Assembly (NCBI GenBank): GCA_965228625.1
Contig: OZ245829.1
Span: forward strand, 3,286,001-3,350,000
DNA length: 64,000 bases
Source of the DNA: UBA2767 sp965228625
GTDB lineage: Bacteria > Pseudomonadota > Alphaproteobacteria > Rhizobiales > Methyloligellaceae
Direction of reading: 5' to 3'
Shown: positions 41,359-50,084 of the stretch, piece by piece
Position numbering within the stretch: the stretch's first letter is position 1
How the letters are laid out: each line of letters starts with the position of its first letter
Position numbers and translations under genes: made by a program
The notes under the pieces: model-generated
The model's database searches: none
What the model saw: the letters and a program-made list of their open reading frames with translations, nothing else
What the model was told of the DNA's origin: nothing

Positions 41359-41985
41359 ATGAATTCGACAGGCGACAATCAGGCGCCAACCGTGCAGCCG
41401 AAGGCGAAGTATCACCATGGGAGTCTGCGTGATGCGCTGATTTCTGCGTCTTACGATCTCGTCAATCAGCAAGGCGCGGAGAATTACTCTTTGGCCGATG
41501 CGTGTCGGCTGGCAGACGTCTCAACAGCAGCGCCTTACCGCCACTTCAAGGATCGCGATGAGATTCTCAATGAAGTGTGCGCCCGCGGTTTTGAGGTGAT
41601 GACCAACATGGCGGTTGACGCCGTCGAAGAGCACGGTCCAGGGACTATCGAAGCCATTGTTGCCTTGGGACAGTCCTACGTGGAGTTCGCCGTAAAGGAG
41701 CAAGGGCTCTTTCGTTTGATGTTCGGCGGCGATCGGGTGTTGACGCCGGACAAGGTTGCCGAGGTCACAGGAACAAATTGCTTTGGCTACGTGATTGAGC
41801 AGGTCAAATTGTACTGTAAAGCTCAAGGCCTCCAGAAAGACGCTGAAGACGTTGCTGTGAAGCTCTGGACGTTTGTCCATGGTGCTTCTGCCCTGCTGAT
41901 CGACGGCAAGTACGAGCGTGTCGTTCCCGGCCATGACGTCAACAAGATGATAGCCAGCGCGACGCCCTTGCTGCTGGCGCGGTAA
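41359..41985 (+). CDS. TetR-family regulator
   Basis: 208 residues from the ATG at 41359 (GGGA upstream). N-terminal helix-turn-helix: HHGSLRDALISASYDLVNQQGAENYSLADACRLADVSTAAPYRHFKDRDEIL. The C-terminal domain resembles TetR_C_33-like (WHG) ligand domains (VEFAVKEQGLFRLMFGG). It is divergent from the RND efflux pair and next to an operator array, so it most likely represses the pump and itself until a toxic compound binds. Confidence 0.88.
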   Translation: MNSTGDNQAPTVQPKAKYHHGSLRDALISASYDLVNQQGAENYSLADACRLADVSTAAPYRHFKDRDEILNEVCARGFEVMTNMAVDAVEEHGPGTIEAIVALGQSYVEFAVKEQGLFRLMFGGDRVLTPDKVAEVTGTNCFGYVIEQVKLYCKAQGLQKDAEDVAVKLWTFVHGASALLIDGKYERVVPGHDVNKMIASATPLLLAR

Positions 41986-42305
41986 ACTGGAGAGTGCGGC
42001 CACTGCCGGTCGACAGCTCCTGGCACCTTGCTGACTAGCCGCCGCGATAGTTCAAACGGCTGCTTTTAGCGGTAAAGCGATCATTATTTGATGCTGGGGT
42101 GGGCGGCAGCTTCTGACCCAAGGCGGACACTTGCAGCCCTGCAACAAATGGCGGAAAGGGCGGGAAGCGGTCGTTCGCCGCGGCTGCAAATTGGCTATGA
42201 TCCGACCGCCAAATCGGACGTTGGTTGCCTATGTTGCGATGCCGCTAGGTTAAGCACCGACAAAGCAATTTGCACTGTTCAGCACACTTCGAGAATGCCA
42301 GCGCC
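41986..42305. other. Intergenic region with repeat-derived sequence at the island's left edge
   Basis: 320 bases with no supported gene. It contains copy A of a long direct repeat (42028-42129), followed by GC-rich, repeat-like sequence up to the reverse transcriptase stop. The short frame starting MLGWAAASDP within it also occurs in copy B and is most likely a repeat by-product. Confidence 0.45.
42028..42129. repeat. Direct repeat copy A flanking the RT island
   Basis: TTGCTGACTAGCCGCCGCGAT starts a segment of about 102 bases, found again in the same direction at 47130-47231 with roughly a dozen differences. It includes TTTGATGCTGGGGTGGG and GCGGCAGCTTCTGACCC. The pair brackets about 5 kb of AT-richer DNA. 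It could be an island boundary or a dispersed repeat family present elsewhere in the genome. Confidence 0.7.
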
Positions 42306-43859
42306 CTAGCCGATCGGTTGCGTTTCTTGGATTGTGCCGCACCAATCGACGAAGTTCTTTCCCATGGGAAACTGGACGCGGCTCTTAATGCTTCGTAGCC
42401 AGTGAGCATACTCGTCCTTAGGTAAGCAACTAGCTCCAAAAATGAAGCTTGGTTGGGCCCAAGGTTGTATCTCATGAACACGGGCTTTCCGAGATCTGAA
42501 GAAGTTTAGGTCCTTTGCTCTCCAACGGATTAGGTGCATCTGTCTGAGATCAAGTGTGCCAGATAGCGCATCTAGTTTGCGAGTTTGTTCGGCATCAAAA
42601 ACGATGTGCTTGCGCACCGCCAGTTCCAAGAACCAAGCTCTCGCGCAATCCAGTGGCTGCATGCGAGGGGACAATAAAAGCTCCGTTACCTCAGCGCCCA
42701 TATTCTCGAACCCCGCAACATCTGAATCGATAAACTCCTCAATTAGCAGACACACGTCTTTGGCAAACGGAACGAGTTCAGCAAGGTTGATTCGAATGTA
42801 ATTTGCAACATCTGCATTCTTTACCAAACGCATCGCATGCAAAACGATCCTGATCTGGCCCATATCCCAATATGGCTCGTTCAAGAGGTCTTCGAGCTCC
42901 TTGCGGAGGTCTTTCAACATAAGTGCTTCTAGCGCTTCCTGATCGATTTCTTCTTGACCGTAGGCCGCCCAGAATAGCTTCTCGGTCGCAAATTCTTCCT
43001 TGGCATCATCATCGCCGGCCTCGGGCGCACCTATAGATGCTGTGAATTCATCCCAAGTGAGAATCCTCGTCTTTTGGATGTTCAGACTGAGGCCCTCATT
43101 CTCCGTAAGCTGTTTTGCAAGATACCCAAGCGCGGCATACGGGTCTTGACCCTTCTTGATGAAAATGAGCATGTCATCGACGTAGCGTGTGTGTTCGTAC
43201 CCTTCTGAGATTAACCCCATATCTGTGTCGTTCAGAGCAGCCTCAGCAAGGAGCCTTGAGGCGTTGCTACCAACTGGTAGGCCAAATGACTGACGACTCC
43301 GCCAGTCGGATATGAAATTTTCAATCTTCTTAACCATTTTTGGTTCGCCGGAGAGGCTATCAAGAATATTTTCAAGTCGATGTCGATAGATTCTGGAGTA
43401 GTAGTCAGAAATGTCGGTGCGGATTACATGGCTGTATTCATTCGAGAATACCTTCGCCTCAATTACTCCGAGCCAATTTCGATATTTTCGATCTTTAAAA
43501 AAGAGTGATGGGTCCAACCCAGGTGTTTTCCGATATGAAAACGCCCTGTTGTTTTCTTTCGGGTCACGACCTGCTTCGACGGGATCGAAAATACGCAAGA
43601 CAAGAGCCGTATATATTGCCGTATCAATAGGGAAGGGCTGATGCGCAGTTCTAAAACCAAATTTTGATTTAGGAACAAGAGCCTCCACCAAACTCATGGG
43701 GTGGTATTGGTTCAGATCTAGGGAGCTAAGTTCCTTCGCCACTTCTTCTTTACGATCTTCTAGGAACTTGAGTTCAAACGGGTACGGGAAGATATCAGTA
43801 TCGCCAGACTCAGTGATATGATCGATTGCGCACCGAAAGTAGTCGGCATCAAGTTTCAA
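42306..43859 (-). CDS. UG/Abi-like reverse transcriptase (candidate defence RT)
   Basis: 517 residues from a TTG at 43859 preceded by GAGGAG; a GTG at 43880 is an alternative. Reverse transcriptase motifs are clear: finger region VPKSKFGFRTAHQPFPID, motif A RTDISDYYSRIY, motif B LPVGSNASRLLAEAAL and the catalytic YVDD in TRYVDDMLIF. The C-terminal 250 residues are helical without maturase, integrase or endonuclease domains. No retron hallmark or DGR template is seen. This fits the stand-alone UG/Abi group, many of which (DRT systems) protect against phages. The class is not assignable by eye. AT-richer than the flanks, within direct repeats and near a recombinase. Confidence 0.82.
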   Translation of the reverse strand: MKLDADYFRCAIDHITESGDTDIFPYPFELKFLEDRKEEVAKELSSLDLNQYHPMSLVEALVPKSKFGFRTAHQPFPIDTAIYTALVLRIFDPVEAGRDPKENNRAFSYRKTPGLDPSLFFKDRKYRNWLGVIEAKVFSNEYSHVIRTDISDYYSRIYRHRLENILDSLSGEPKMVKKIENFISDWRSRQSFGLPVGSNASRLLAEAALNDTDMGLISEGYEHTRYVDDMLIFIKKGQDPYAALGYLAKQLTENEGLSLNIQKTRILTWDEFTASIGAPEAGDDDAKEEFATEKLFWAAYGQEEIDQEALEALMLKDLRKELEDLLNEPYWDMGQIRIVLHAMRLVKNADVANYIRINLAELVPFAKDVCLLIEEFIDSDVAGFENMGAEVTELLLSPRMQPLDCARAWFLELAVRKHIVFDAEQTRKLDALSGTLDLRQMHLIRWRAKDLNFFRSRKARVHEIQPWAQPSFIFGASCLPKDEYAHWLRSIKSRVQFPMGKNFVDWCGTIQETQPIG

Positions 43860-44296
43860 GGGTATCACTCCTCGGTACACAAAGTTTGTAGCGCTAGCGT
43901 TCTCAAACGATTGCCAACGCTGGCGACGTGCCCTTGTAACCTAAAAGCGTCTGACCCAGAACCATGGATACGCTTGTTTCCGCTAATGTCCAAAATGGCT
44001 GGCCGCGCCGCGGCATCTCGAACATCGAGCCAACGTCCGGTATGGGCCGATTGTGGGAGCCACGCTGTACCTATCTGATAGGAGCATGCTGCGCCGCATT
44101 AGGGATTTCTGAGCCCATAAGCACCTCGGCATGGCATTGCGGCTGTGAACTAAGCTTTAGCTACCGATCGCTATCTGTGTTGGAAGAACATACATTCGCA
44201 ATTTTTCGTGGAAAAGTTGGGCAGTGTTACGTGATTGGTGATTGCGTTACAAGTTTGCTGTGAAGAGAACCAACGCATGTACGGCAGATAGACTAG
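43860..44296. other. Intergenic region upstream of the RT, possible structured RNA
   Basis: 437 bases between the RT and the divergent unknown gene. GCTAGCGTT (43893-43901) and AACGCTGGC (43916-43924) form a 9-bp hairpin (one G-T pair) about 30 bases from the RT start. A 99-codon frame at 43964-44263 has no recognisable domain or ribosome site and is not called. Several DRT systems need a non-coding RNA from this position, so an RNA here is possible but unproven. Confidence 0.35.
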
Positions 44297-45118
44297 ATGA
44301 AATCTACCCATGAGACGCTGAACAGCATCGGGGTTGTTGTCGCCATCGTCCTTTCATTTTCTGGCATTATTTCCGTTCAGCCAGGGGTGCCAATCATCGG
44401 AGGTGGCAACTACAACCTTGATCTGGAAGAAGAAAAGAGCCGGTTAGAAAAGGTCGGCGGTGAACTCTTCGTGTACACGAGGTATCAAGGATATATTACA
44501 ATCCACAATACGTCTGACAGTCTGATTTACGTTCAGGTAGACCTTTACCCTGCAAAAGATTGCCGGGACGGCGCCGATGACATACTCGTCACAACAAAAC
44601 AGAACGCGTGGGCTTCGTCATCTTGGGAACTGACAGAAATACCCGCAAATGAAATCAAAAAGGTGAACTTCTTGGCCGGTTTGTACTACCGTCCTGACAT
44701 TAGCGGTGATGTTTGCTCCACTGTCCGGATCACAACTTCGAGGGGAGATAGGTATTTCTTCCCTTATCGAATCGATGCCTTCTCGAATGTCTTTTGGAAT
44801 TCTTCTCCAGAAGTAATCCAAGCCGCTTATGGAACAAAGGCTGACACATACCGTAACACCGATGTCGACATACCGCCCCTCACGGAGGATGAGGTAAACC
44901 GAGTTCTTTTAACCGGCGAAGAGCAAGCGCACAGCGCAACGGTGGAGCAAGTCCGAACACAATACCGACGAACTGGAATTTATCCAGTACCCGCGCGCGT
45001 ATGCTTGAGAATTTTCGGCTTCCAACAATGTCTTCACAGAAAAACAATAGATGAGGATCAATACACGAAGATGCCATTTGCTCACAAAATGTTCTTGGAA
45101 GCGTCAGAAGCTCAATAG
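44297..45118 (+). CDS. Unknown membrane-anchored protein
   Basis: 273 residues. One N-terminal membrane helix (SIGVVVAIVLSFSGIISV, about 11-28) then a mostly beta soluble part (YTRYQGYITIHNTSDSLIYVQVDLYPAK) and a charged C-terminus. No signal-peptidase site is obvious, so it is probably anchored with the bulk outside the cytoplasm. No known family is recognised. Low GC and location between an RT and a recombinase suggest cargo of the same island. Could be an accessory or effector of the RT system or an unrelated passenger. Confidence 0.6.
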   Translation: MKSTHETLNSIGVVVAIVLSFSGIISVQPGVPIIGGGNYNLDLEEEKSRLEKVGGELFVYTRYQGYITIHNTSDSLIYVQVDLYPAKDCRDGADDILVTTKQNAWASSSWELTEIPANEIKKVNFLAGLYYRPDISGDVCSTVRITTSRGDRYFFPYRIDAFSNVFWNSSPEVIQAAYGTKADTYRNTDVDIPPLTEDEVNRVLLTGEEQAHSATVEQVRTQYRRTGIYPVPARVCLRIFGFQQCLHRKTIDEDQYTKMPFAHKMFLEASEAQ

Positions 45119-45465
45119 CGGCTAGTTGTGTGCCAGAGTGAAGTGTCTGTTACGTCCGAGAGCGAAAGCCACAACGCTACAATCTGATGGCCACATGTTG
45201 CAACGCGCAAGGCTGCTTAGAGCCCGTTCTACTTCTCCGCCGGTTACGGCGCCTTTGAAAAATCGGAGATAGACCGGACATTTATGGAGTATGTGCTACA
45301 CGAGTCTCCATCCGAGTCCTTTTTCAGAAGTCGGCAAAGTCTGCATTGCCGACCTCCCGCTGAGCGATATGAAGCATGCGCGGCGAAGGTCAGAAATCGG
45401 GTGCGGTAAGTCGCAGTAGCCGATGACCGCTTTGGGCTGGCAGCGAAGCCGGCCCAACAAAATTG
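45119..45465. other. Intergenic region, no feature recognised
   Basis: 347 bases between the unknown membrane protein and the recombinase stop. No ORF with homology, no tRNA and no clear palindrome. The sequence has the mixed composition of degraded mobile DNA. Confidence 0.4.
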
Positions 45466-46098
45466 TCAGATTTCGACACTTTCCGAAATCGTGAGTGCGT
45501 CTTCCAAGTCCACACCGAGATAACGGACGGTGCTGTCCATCTTCGTATGGCCAAGGAGTAACTGCACTGCCCGAAGGTTGCCGGTCTTCTTGTAGATTTG
45601 GGCGACTTTGGTTCTGCGCATGGAGTGTGTGCCATAGGCGCTTGGCTCAAGGCCGATTGACCGCACCCAGTCTTTCAACAAGCGGGCGTACTGACGTGTG
45701 GAGATGTGGGGCCGATCGTGAAATCGTCCTGGCCACAGATATTTGTGCCCGATCATCAGCGGGTTGGCAATCCAGTCTGCAAGCGAACTGCGGGTTCCAT
45801 CGGTGATCTCAAAGCGCACAGGTGACCGGGTCTTGCTCTGCACAATCGAAGCGCGCTCCTTGACTGCTCCGGCAGTATAGACATCAGCAACTTTCAATCG
45901 AACGAGATCACAGCCGCGCAGCTTGCTGTCGACCGCCATATTGAAGAGTGCCAAATCACGCACAGCACCTGCCAGTTCCAGTCGGACGCGAATTGCCCAG
46001 ACATGCTTGGGCAGAAGCGGTCTTTTTTGACCAACGATCCGGCCATGGTTCCATGACTTTTTTGAAGGTATCACCATTGGGAGATTGGAAGGGAACAT
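45466..46098 (-). CDS. Short tyrosine recombinase (integrase)
   Basis: 210 residues from an ATG with GGAG 8 bases upstream. It is only the catalytic domain of the phage-integrase family: Arg in SKLRGCDLVRLK, His-x2-Arg in THSMRRTKVAQ, His in LLGHTKMDSTVRY and the nucleophile Tyr in that same segment. The core-binding N-terminal domain is short. Such compact recombinases are common in alphaproteobacterial genomes and may be complete. It could have inserted this island; the long direct repeats would be the trace. Confidence 0.82.
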   Translation of the reverse strand: MFPSNLPMVIPSKKSWNHGRIVGQKRPLLPKHVWAIRVRLELAGAVRDLALFNMAVDSKLRGCDLVRLKVADVYTAGAVKERASIVQSKTRSPVRFEITDGTRSSLADWIANPLMIGHKYLWPGRFHDRPHISTRQYARLLKDWVRSIGLEPSAYGTHSMRRTKVAQIYKKTGNLRAVQLLLGHTKMDSTVRYLGVDLEDALTISESVEI

Positions 46099-46395
46099 AG
46101 CGGTTTCTCCGTACCGCTCCTACCCACCGCACCACTCAAGACATTCAAGCAGGCCCATGATACGGCGATTTCTAACAATCCCGCGTTGGCCGCAACGAGC
46201 CCCTCCTTGCCGTTGGTCGCGTGTCGCACATCGAATGTTTGGAGAACCCACCGACAGTCGATGATGACCCGAATGCGACTTTTGCGATCCGATTGAAAAT
46301 CTCGCCATTTCATTATGCAAGGCAGACGAACTTTTCCGGCAGGGGATACGGAGATACAATTATCTGCCAAACAATGTCTTAGGGGAGCGATGATA
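46099..46395. other. Divergent spacer between recombinase and unknown gene
   Basis: 297 bases. A good ribosome site AGGGGAG at 46381-46387 belongs to the next gene. No gene of its own and no attachment-site-like repeat pair was seen. Confidence 0.4.
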
Positions 46396-46842
46396 ATGGC
46401 AATAGAACCGATGATCACTGCAGTTTTGACTAAGGCCGCTGGCGATCTACTCAGCAAAGTCATCGATAGATGGTGGCCATCAGGAGTCAAGAAAGAAGAG
46501 ATCTCGGCTGATCAAGATGCCTCCTCGATTATGTCAAAGCCGGGCGTCTATGATGCATTGCGCCGCGGCCTGACAGATAATTGCGTACATGTGTTGAAAT
46601 TTTTGGAGGATGGAGAAAATAGAAGCGTTCATCAGATTCGCGAACACCTTCATCCAAATCTAAAATTCAGTGCTAAGGCAATTCGGGAGTTTGACGGAGA
46701 GTTCTATTATCGCTTGGAATATTTACTTAATCTCGGTCTCTTGGCTAGGGCGGGAAGTGAGTATGCGATGAGTCGATTAGGTTGGGCGTTCGTTCAAGAG
46801 GCGAGGTCCAAAAAGGATTACTACAAAGTGTTCTTTCCTTGA
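46396..46842 (+). CDS. Unknown small protein, possible winged helix
   Basis: 148 residues from the ATG at 46396, 8 bases after AGGGGAG; an ATG at 46390 is too close to that site. The N-terminus (MAIEPMITAVLTKAAGDLLSKVIDRWWP) is amphipathic. The rest (RRGLTDNCVHVLKFLEDGENRSVHQIREHLHP...YRLEYLLNLGLLARAG) looks like a winged-helix segment with a recognition helix and a wing. No named family. Low GC; part of the island. Confidence 0.58.
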   Translation: MAIEPMITAVLTKAAGDLLSKVIDRWWPSGVKKEEISADQDASSIMSKPGVYDALRRGLTDNCVHVLKFLEDGENRSVHQIREHLHPNLKFSAKAIREFDGEFYYRLEYLLNLGLLARAGSEYAMSRLGWAFVQEARSKKDYYKVFFP

Positions 46843-47306
46843 TTGAGTGCTCGCTGGTGCGCAGTCAAGTCTGGACTGCCGTCCAAAAAAACCAACTTGG
46901 CAATTTCAGCTGTTGGCACATTCTGTCGCTCAGCACTATGTCGCGCCATGAACATCAGCCTGCGGGACACCGCGTCAGAAATCTGCATTGGCGCCATTTA
47001 CGCATCCTTTGGGCTCGCACCTGCAGCGAATGTCTGGAATCACGGGCCGCGTTGCAACAGAGCATTAGTGGCGGGAACGGCAGGAATGGGCCGATAGCTG
47101 AATTCGCCGGGATGTCGGCTTGTGGCTCTTTGCTGACTAGCCGCCGCGATGGTTCAAACGGCTGCTCTTGGAGGTAGAGCGATCATAGTTTGATGCTGGG
47201 GTGGGCGGCAGCTTCTGACCCGAAACGGACATTTGGCGCTCGGGACTCTGACAATGTGGTTCAGCAGTATGCGAATTGCGTGCGACGCCGTGACCGGCGA
47301 TTGGTT
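46843..47306. other. Right edge of the island, repeat copy B and degraded sequence
   Basis: 464 bases without a supported gene, though several frames are open. It holds copy B of the long direct repeat (47130-47231). The sequence before it looks like decayed coding DNA, but no parent gene is recognised. Confidence 0.45.
47130..47231. repeat. Direct repeat copy B flanking the RT island
   Basis: Same orientation and about the same length as copy A at 42028-42129, with differences concentrated around TGCTCTTGGAGGTAGAGC (TGCTTTTAGCGGTAAAGC in copy A). Between the copies lie the RT, the unknown membrane protein, the recombinase and the small unknown gene. Confidence 0.7.
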
Positions 47307-47948
47307 TCAATCTTGTGTCCTGTGACGGGATCGAACAGCCCACACGCGCAAGTCGGCCAATACCTTTACCGTTACGCCGAGCACCAGGGCGCAGAGTGCT
47401 ATCTTTGACACTGTCTCCATCGTCCCCTCGATCAGCAAGGCGTGAACCGCGCTGCCTACAACGGCCGTCGCCGCGAGGCACGTGTGAATGAGGCGCCAAA
47501 TGGGTGGCCGCAGCCGCAACCGTTGGCGCAGCGCGGCCAAAAGTGCGGCGGCGAACACCGCCCACATGGCGATAACGCCCCAGGCGGAGAACGGCGTAGG
47601 CGATCTGAACAGAAGGGCATCAACAACATCCGGCGGGCTGGTAATCCAAAGGCCCGCCACGTGAATTGCAACTGCCGCAACCAGCGTCCCACCGAGTATG
47701 CGGTGCACCTGTCGGCCGCGCCGCCCCGACAGCCCGGGCAAGTATCCGCCTGCCAACAAAGGCTGGAACAGCAGCAGAGACATCGCAACAATTCCGGCAA
47801 AACCTGCCGCGATGTATATCGGTTCGCGCCAAGCAAGCAGCGGGCTGGCAGCCGCGGCGGCGACCGGTATGGCAACTGCACTCGCAAGGGCAGCCCAGAT
47901 CAATATGGTCCGCGCCCGGCCCCCCTGTGCCGATTCTCTCCGGCTCAA
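47307..47948 (-). CDS. Ferric reductase-like transmembrane protein
   Basis: 213 residues from a TTG overlapping the previous gene's stop (TTGA). Six hydrophobic helices with His in RQVHRILGGTLVAAVAIHVAGLW and in WRLIHTCLAATAVVGSAVHALL, paired across helices as haem ligands in the YedZ/ferric-reductase family. No flavin or NADPH domain, so electrons must come from a separate partner. Translated directly after a Tat-exported protein, suggesting a redox pair across the membrane. Confidence 0.8.
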   Translation of the reverse strand: MSRRESAQGGRARTILIWAALASAVAIPVAAAAASPLLAWREPIYIAAGFAGIVAMSLLLFQPLLAGGYLPGLSGRRGRQVHRILGGTLVAAVAIHVAGLWITSPPDVVDALLFRSPTPFSAWGVIAMWAVFAAALLAALRQRLRLRPPIWRLIHTCLAATAVVGSAVHALLIEGTMETVSKIALCALVLGVTVKVLADLRVWAVRSRHRTQD

Positions 47949-48433
47949 ATTGGCTGAAGCACGAAATGCGCACTCAGGCTGTTATCTTTCGAACTTGCCA
48001 TGATCGGACGCAGGAAGACGGTTTCGAACTCGCCGCTGTCATACGCCAGGTGGCCGTGCGGCTGGCCGAAGGCGGGCACGATCTGCGGCATCTCAAGGCG
48101 GAAATTGCCATCTTTGTCCGTAAGCGTGGCCCCATGGCTATGCGGGTCGCGCTCGTGGCCTTCAGTTGTATGCGCCCATATCTGGATACGCTGGCCCGGG
48201 AGTGGCTTACCATCGCCGGCGCGGCGTACGGTGCCTGACATCCAGAAGCCGCCGCCGCCAATCCGATCCACGATCGGAGCGTTTGGGAGGTAGTTGTTGG
48301 ACCCGCCGCGCATTGAACGCGTCGGCGCAAGGCCGTTTGCATGCGCCGGCAAAACAAGGCCCATCGCCCCGGTTGCTGCAATAGCGGTTCCGACGGCAAG
48401 AAGGCCACGGCGCGTGATGAGGCTGGTGGTCAT
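47945..48433 (-). CDS. Tat-exported intradiol dioxygenase-like protein
   Basis: 162 residues from the ATG at 48433 (AGGAGA upstream). The N-terminus TTSLITRRGLLAVGTAIAATGAMG is a twin-arginine signal. The mature part resembles the beta core of protocatechuate 3,4-dioxygenases: GTVRRAGDGKPLPGQRIQIWAH, DPHSHGATLTDKDGNFRLEMP and FGQPHGHLAY. It is much shorter than catalytic subunits and the full Tyr2-His2 iron set is not obvious, so activity is uncertain. First gene of a coupled pair with the haem membrane protein. Confidence 0.7.
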   Translation of the reverse strand: MTTSLITRRGLLAVGTAIAATGAMGLVLPAHANGLAPTRSMRGGSNNYLPNAPIVDRIGGGGFWMSGTVRRAGDGKPLPGQRIQIWAHTTEGHERDPHSHGATLTDKDGNFRLEMPQIVPAFGQPHGHLAYDSGEFETVFLRPIMASSKDNSLSAHFVLQPI

Positions 48434-48656
48434 ATGGATTTCTCCTGTAGGGCACATAGTGGTTCAGCCGACATTGCGGCATCTGCTGCGATGCATAAGT
48501 CGTATCGCGTCTACGGCCAATTCTGAGGCATGGATCGCCGCGTTCATAATAAAATGATCGTAAGGTTCGAAGTGTCTCGGCCGGCGTCCCTTCCAGGTAC
48601 CTGGCGGACACCGAACGCGAACGGGCAGCGCTCGCATAGTCACCTCGATTTGAGGT

Positions 48657-50084
48657 TTACGAAGCGATCAAGTCATCAACCAGATAGGTGGTCGTTGCCC
48701 CCTTGCCCCGGATATCGACGCTGTGACGCTCTTCTGTTCTGAACTGATCTTTGACACGCTCAAAAACAGCTTCTGAAATCTGGACCCGGCCGGCAATGCC
48801 GTGAGACTCCATGCGACTTGCCAAATTCACGGTCTCACCCCAAAGGTCGTAGATGAATTTCGACTTGCCGATGACGCCGGCGACAACCGGCCCGCAATTG
48901 ATGCCGATGCGGATCTGAAGCGACGTACCCTCCCGCGCGTTAAATCTCTCAAGCTCACGCAGCATTTCGAGTGCCATTCTCACGATTGCCACGGGCGCGT
49001 CATCGGGTTCCGTCGTGAGTCCGGCAGCCGCCATATATGAATCGCCGATTGTCTTGATCTTTTCGATGTTCAAACGGAGCGCCGAGTCGTCAAATGCGGT
49101 GAAGAGGCTGTTGAGCATTGCGACCAGCTCGTCTGGTGAACAGTCTTCGCTCAACTCCGTGAAGCCAACTATATCGGCAAATAGCACGGTTATTTCAGGA
49201 AAATAGTCCGCTATCTCGTCTTCACCACTCTTCAATCTGTCGGCGATCGGGGCGGGAAGAATGTTGAGCAAGAGCCTTTCGTTTTCTGCGTTCTTGTTTT
49301 TTATCTCCTCTGTTTGCTCGCGTATGTTCCCGATCATGGAATTGAAAGCTGAAGAGAGACGCCCAAGTTCGTCCTTGGAATGAACGACGACCTGCTGATT
49401 CATATCACCCTGCGACACTGCGCCAACGGCGCGATCCAGGCGGGCGAGCGGCCTGGAAATGCTGCGCGTAATTCCCACGGCAATGGCGAACCCCAACAAT
49501 ATTGCGGCTGTGAGAACCGAACCGATAAGCAGGATCGATTCATGCATGATGTCATCGGTGTTGGCCAACGCTTCGCGGGCCTTGCCATCCGCGAACTTCC
49601 TCAGTCCCTCCAATCTGGTCTCAATGAGGTCGGTTTGGTGCGCGCCTTTTCCGCGCGTAATTGCGTCGGCCGCAGCCGGATCTCCGGCAAGCCGTAATCG
49701 AATGACTTCCCCGCGAATCGGCCGCCAATCGATCAGCGCCTGATGGACCTCATCGACTTCGGACAAGTCGCCCAGGAACCTGGACTTCACGGTCTCGAGC
49801 TGCCGCAAAGCCTCCTTTTCGTAGCCGGCGACGCGCGACTGGTGCGACCGTATCTGGTCCAGTGTCTCGGCGTGAGCGAGATCCTTCATTTCCCGGTGGA
49901 TCTTCAAAATCTCGATATCGACCGCATCGACGGCACGCGTAACGGTGAATGGATGGCGGAACAGCGTGTCACTCTGGGTCTGTAGGCCAGACATCAGGTG
50001 CAGCGCGATCAATCCGAATGCGATGATCAGGACAACCAAAGCGCCAAACCCCAAGGCCAGGCGGGCCGATATGCTCATGTTCAC
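48657..50084 (-). CDS. Membrane adenylate cyclase with HAMP domain
   Basis: 475 residues. First membrane helix (LALGFGALVVLIIAFGLIAL), a helical periplasmic sensor of about 150 residues, a second helix (SILLIGSVLTAAILLGFAIAVG), a HAMP linker and a class III cyclase domain. Metal Asp is in VLFADIVGFTEL, the substrate Lys in EKIKTIGDSYMAAAG and Asp in FIYDLWGETVNLASRMES; Lys plus Asp indicates ATP rather than GTP. It makes cAMP in response to an external signal. Stands alone. Confidence 0.88.
   Translation of the reverse strand: MNMSISARLALGFGALVVLIIAFGLIALHLMSGLQTQSDTLFRHPFTVTRAVDAVDIEILKIHREMKDLAHAETLDQIRSHQSRVAGYEKEALRQLETVKSRFLGDLSEVDEVHQALIDWRPIRGEVIRLRLAGDPAAADAITRGKGAHQTDLIETRLEGLRKFADGKAREALANTDDIMHESILLIGSVLTAAILLGFAIAVGITRSISRPLARLDRAVGAVSQGDMNQQVVVHSKDELGRLSSAFNSMIGNIREQTEEIKNKNAENERLLLNILPAPIADRLKSGEDEIADYFPEITVLFADIVGFTELSEDCSPDELVAMLNSLFTAFDDSALRLNIEKIKTIGDSYMAAAGLTTEPDDAPVAIVRMALEMLRELERFNAREGTSLQIRIGINCGPVVAGVIGKSKFIYDLWGETVNLASRMESHGIAGRVQISEAVFERVKDQFRTEERHSVDIRGKGATTTYLVDDLIAS

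Noticed and set aside
42088..42309. Short frame starting MMLGWAAASDP, also near 47190
   Set aside because: It lies inside the direct repeat and the two copies diverge into unrelated C-termini, so it is a by-product of the repeat.
42306..43859. Group II intron maturase, retron or DGR reverse transcriptase
   Set aside because: No maturase or endonuclease domain, no retron msr/msd-type organisation and no variable-repeat/template pair were seen.
43964..44263. 99-codon frame between the RT and the membrane-protein gene
   Set aside because: No domain, no convincing ribosome site and a Cys/Ser-rich composition typical of a chance frame; treated as intergenic or possible RNA.
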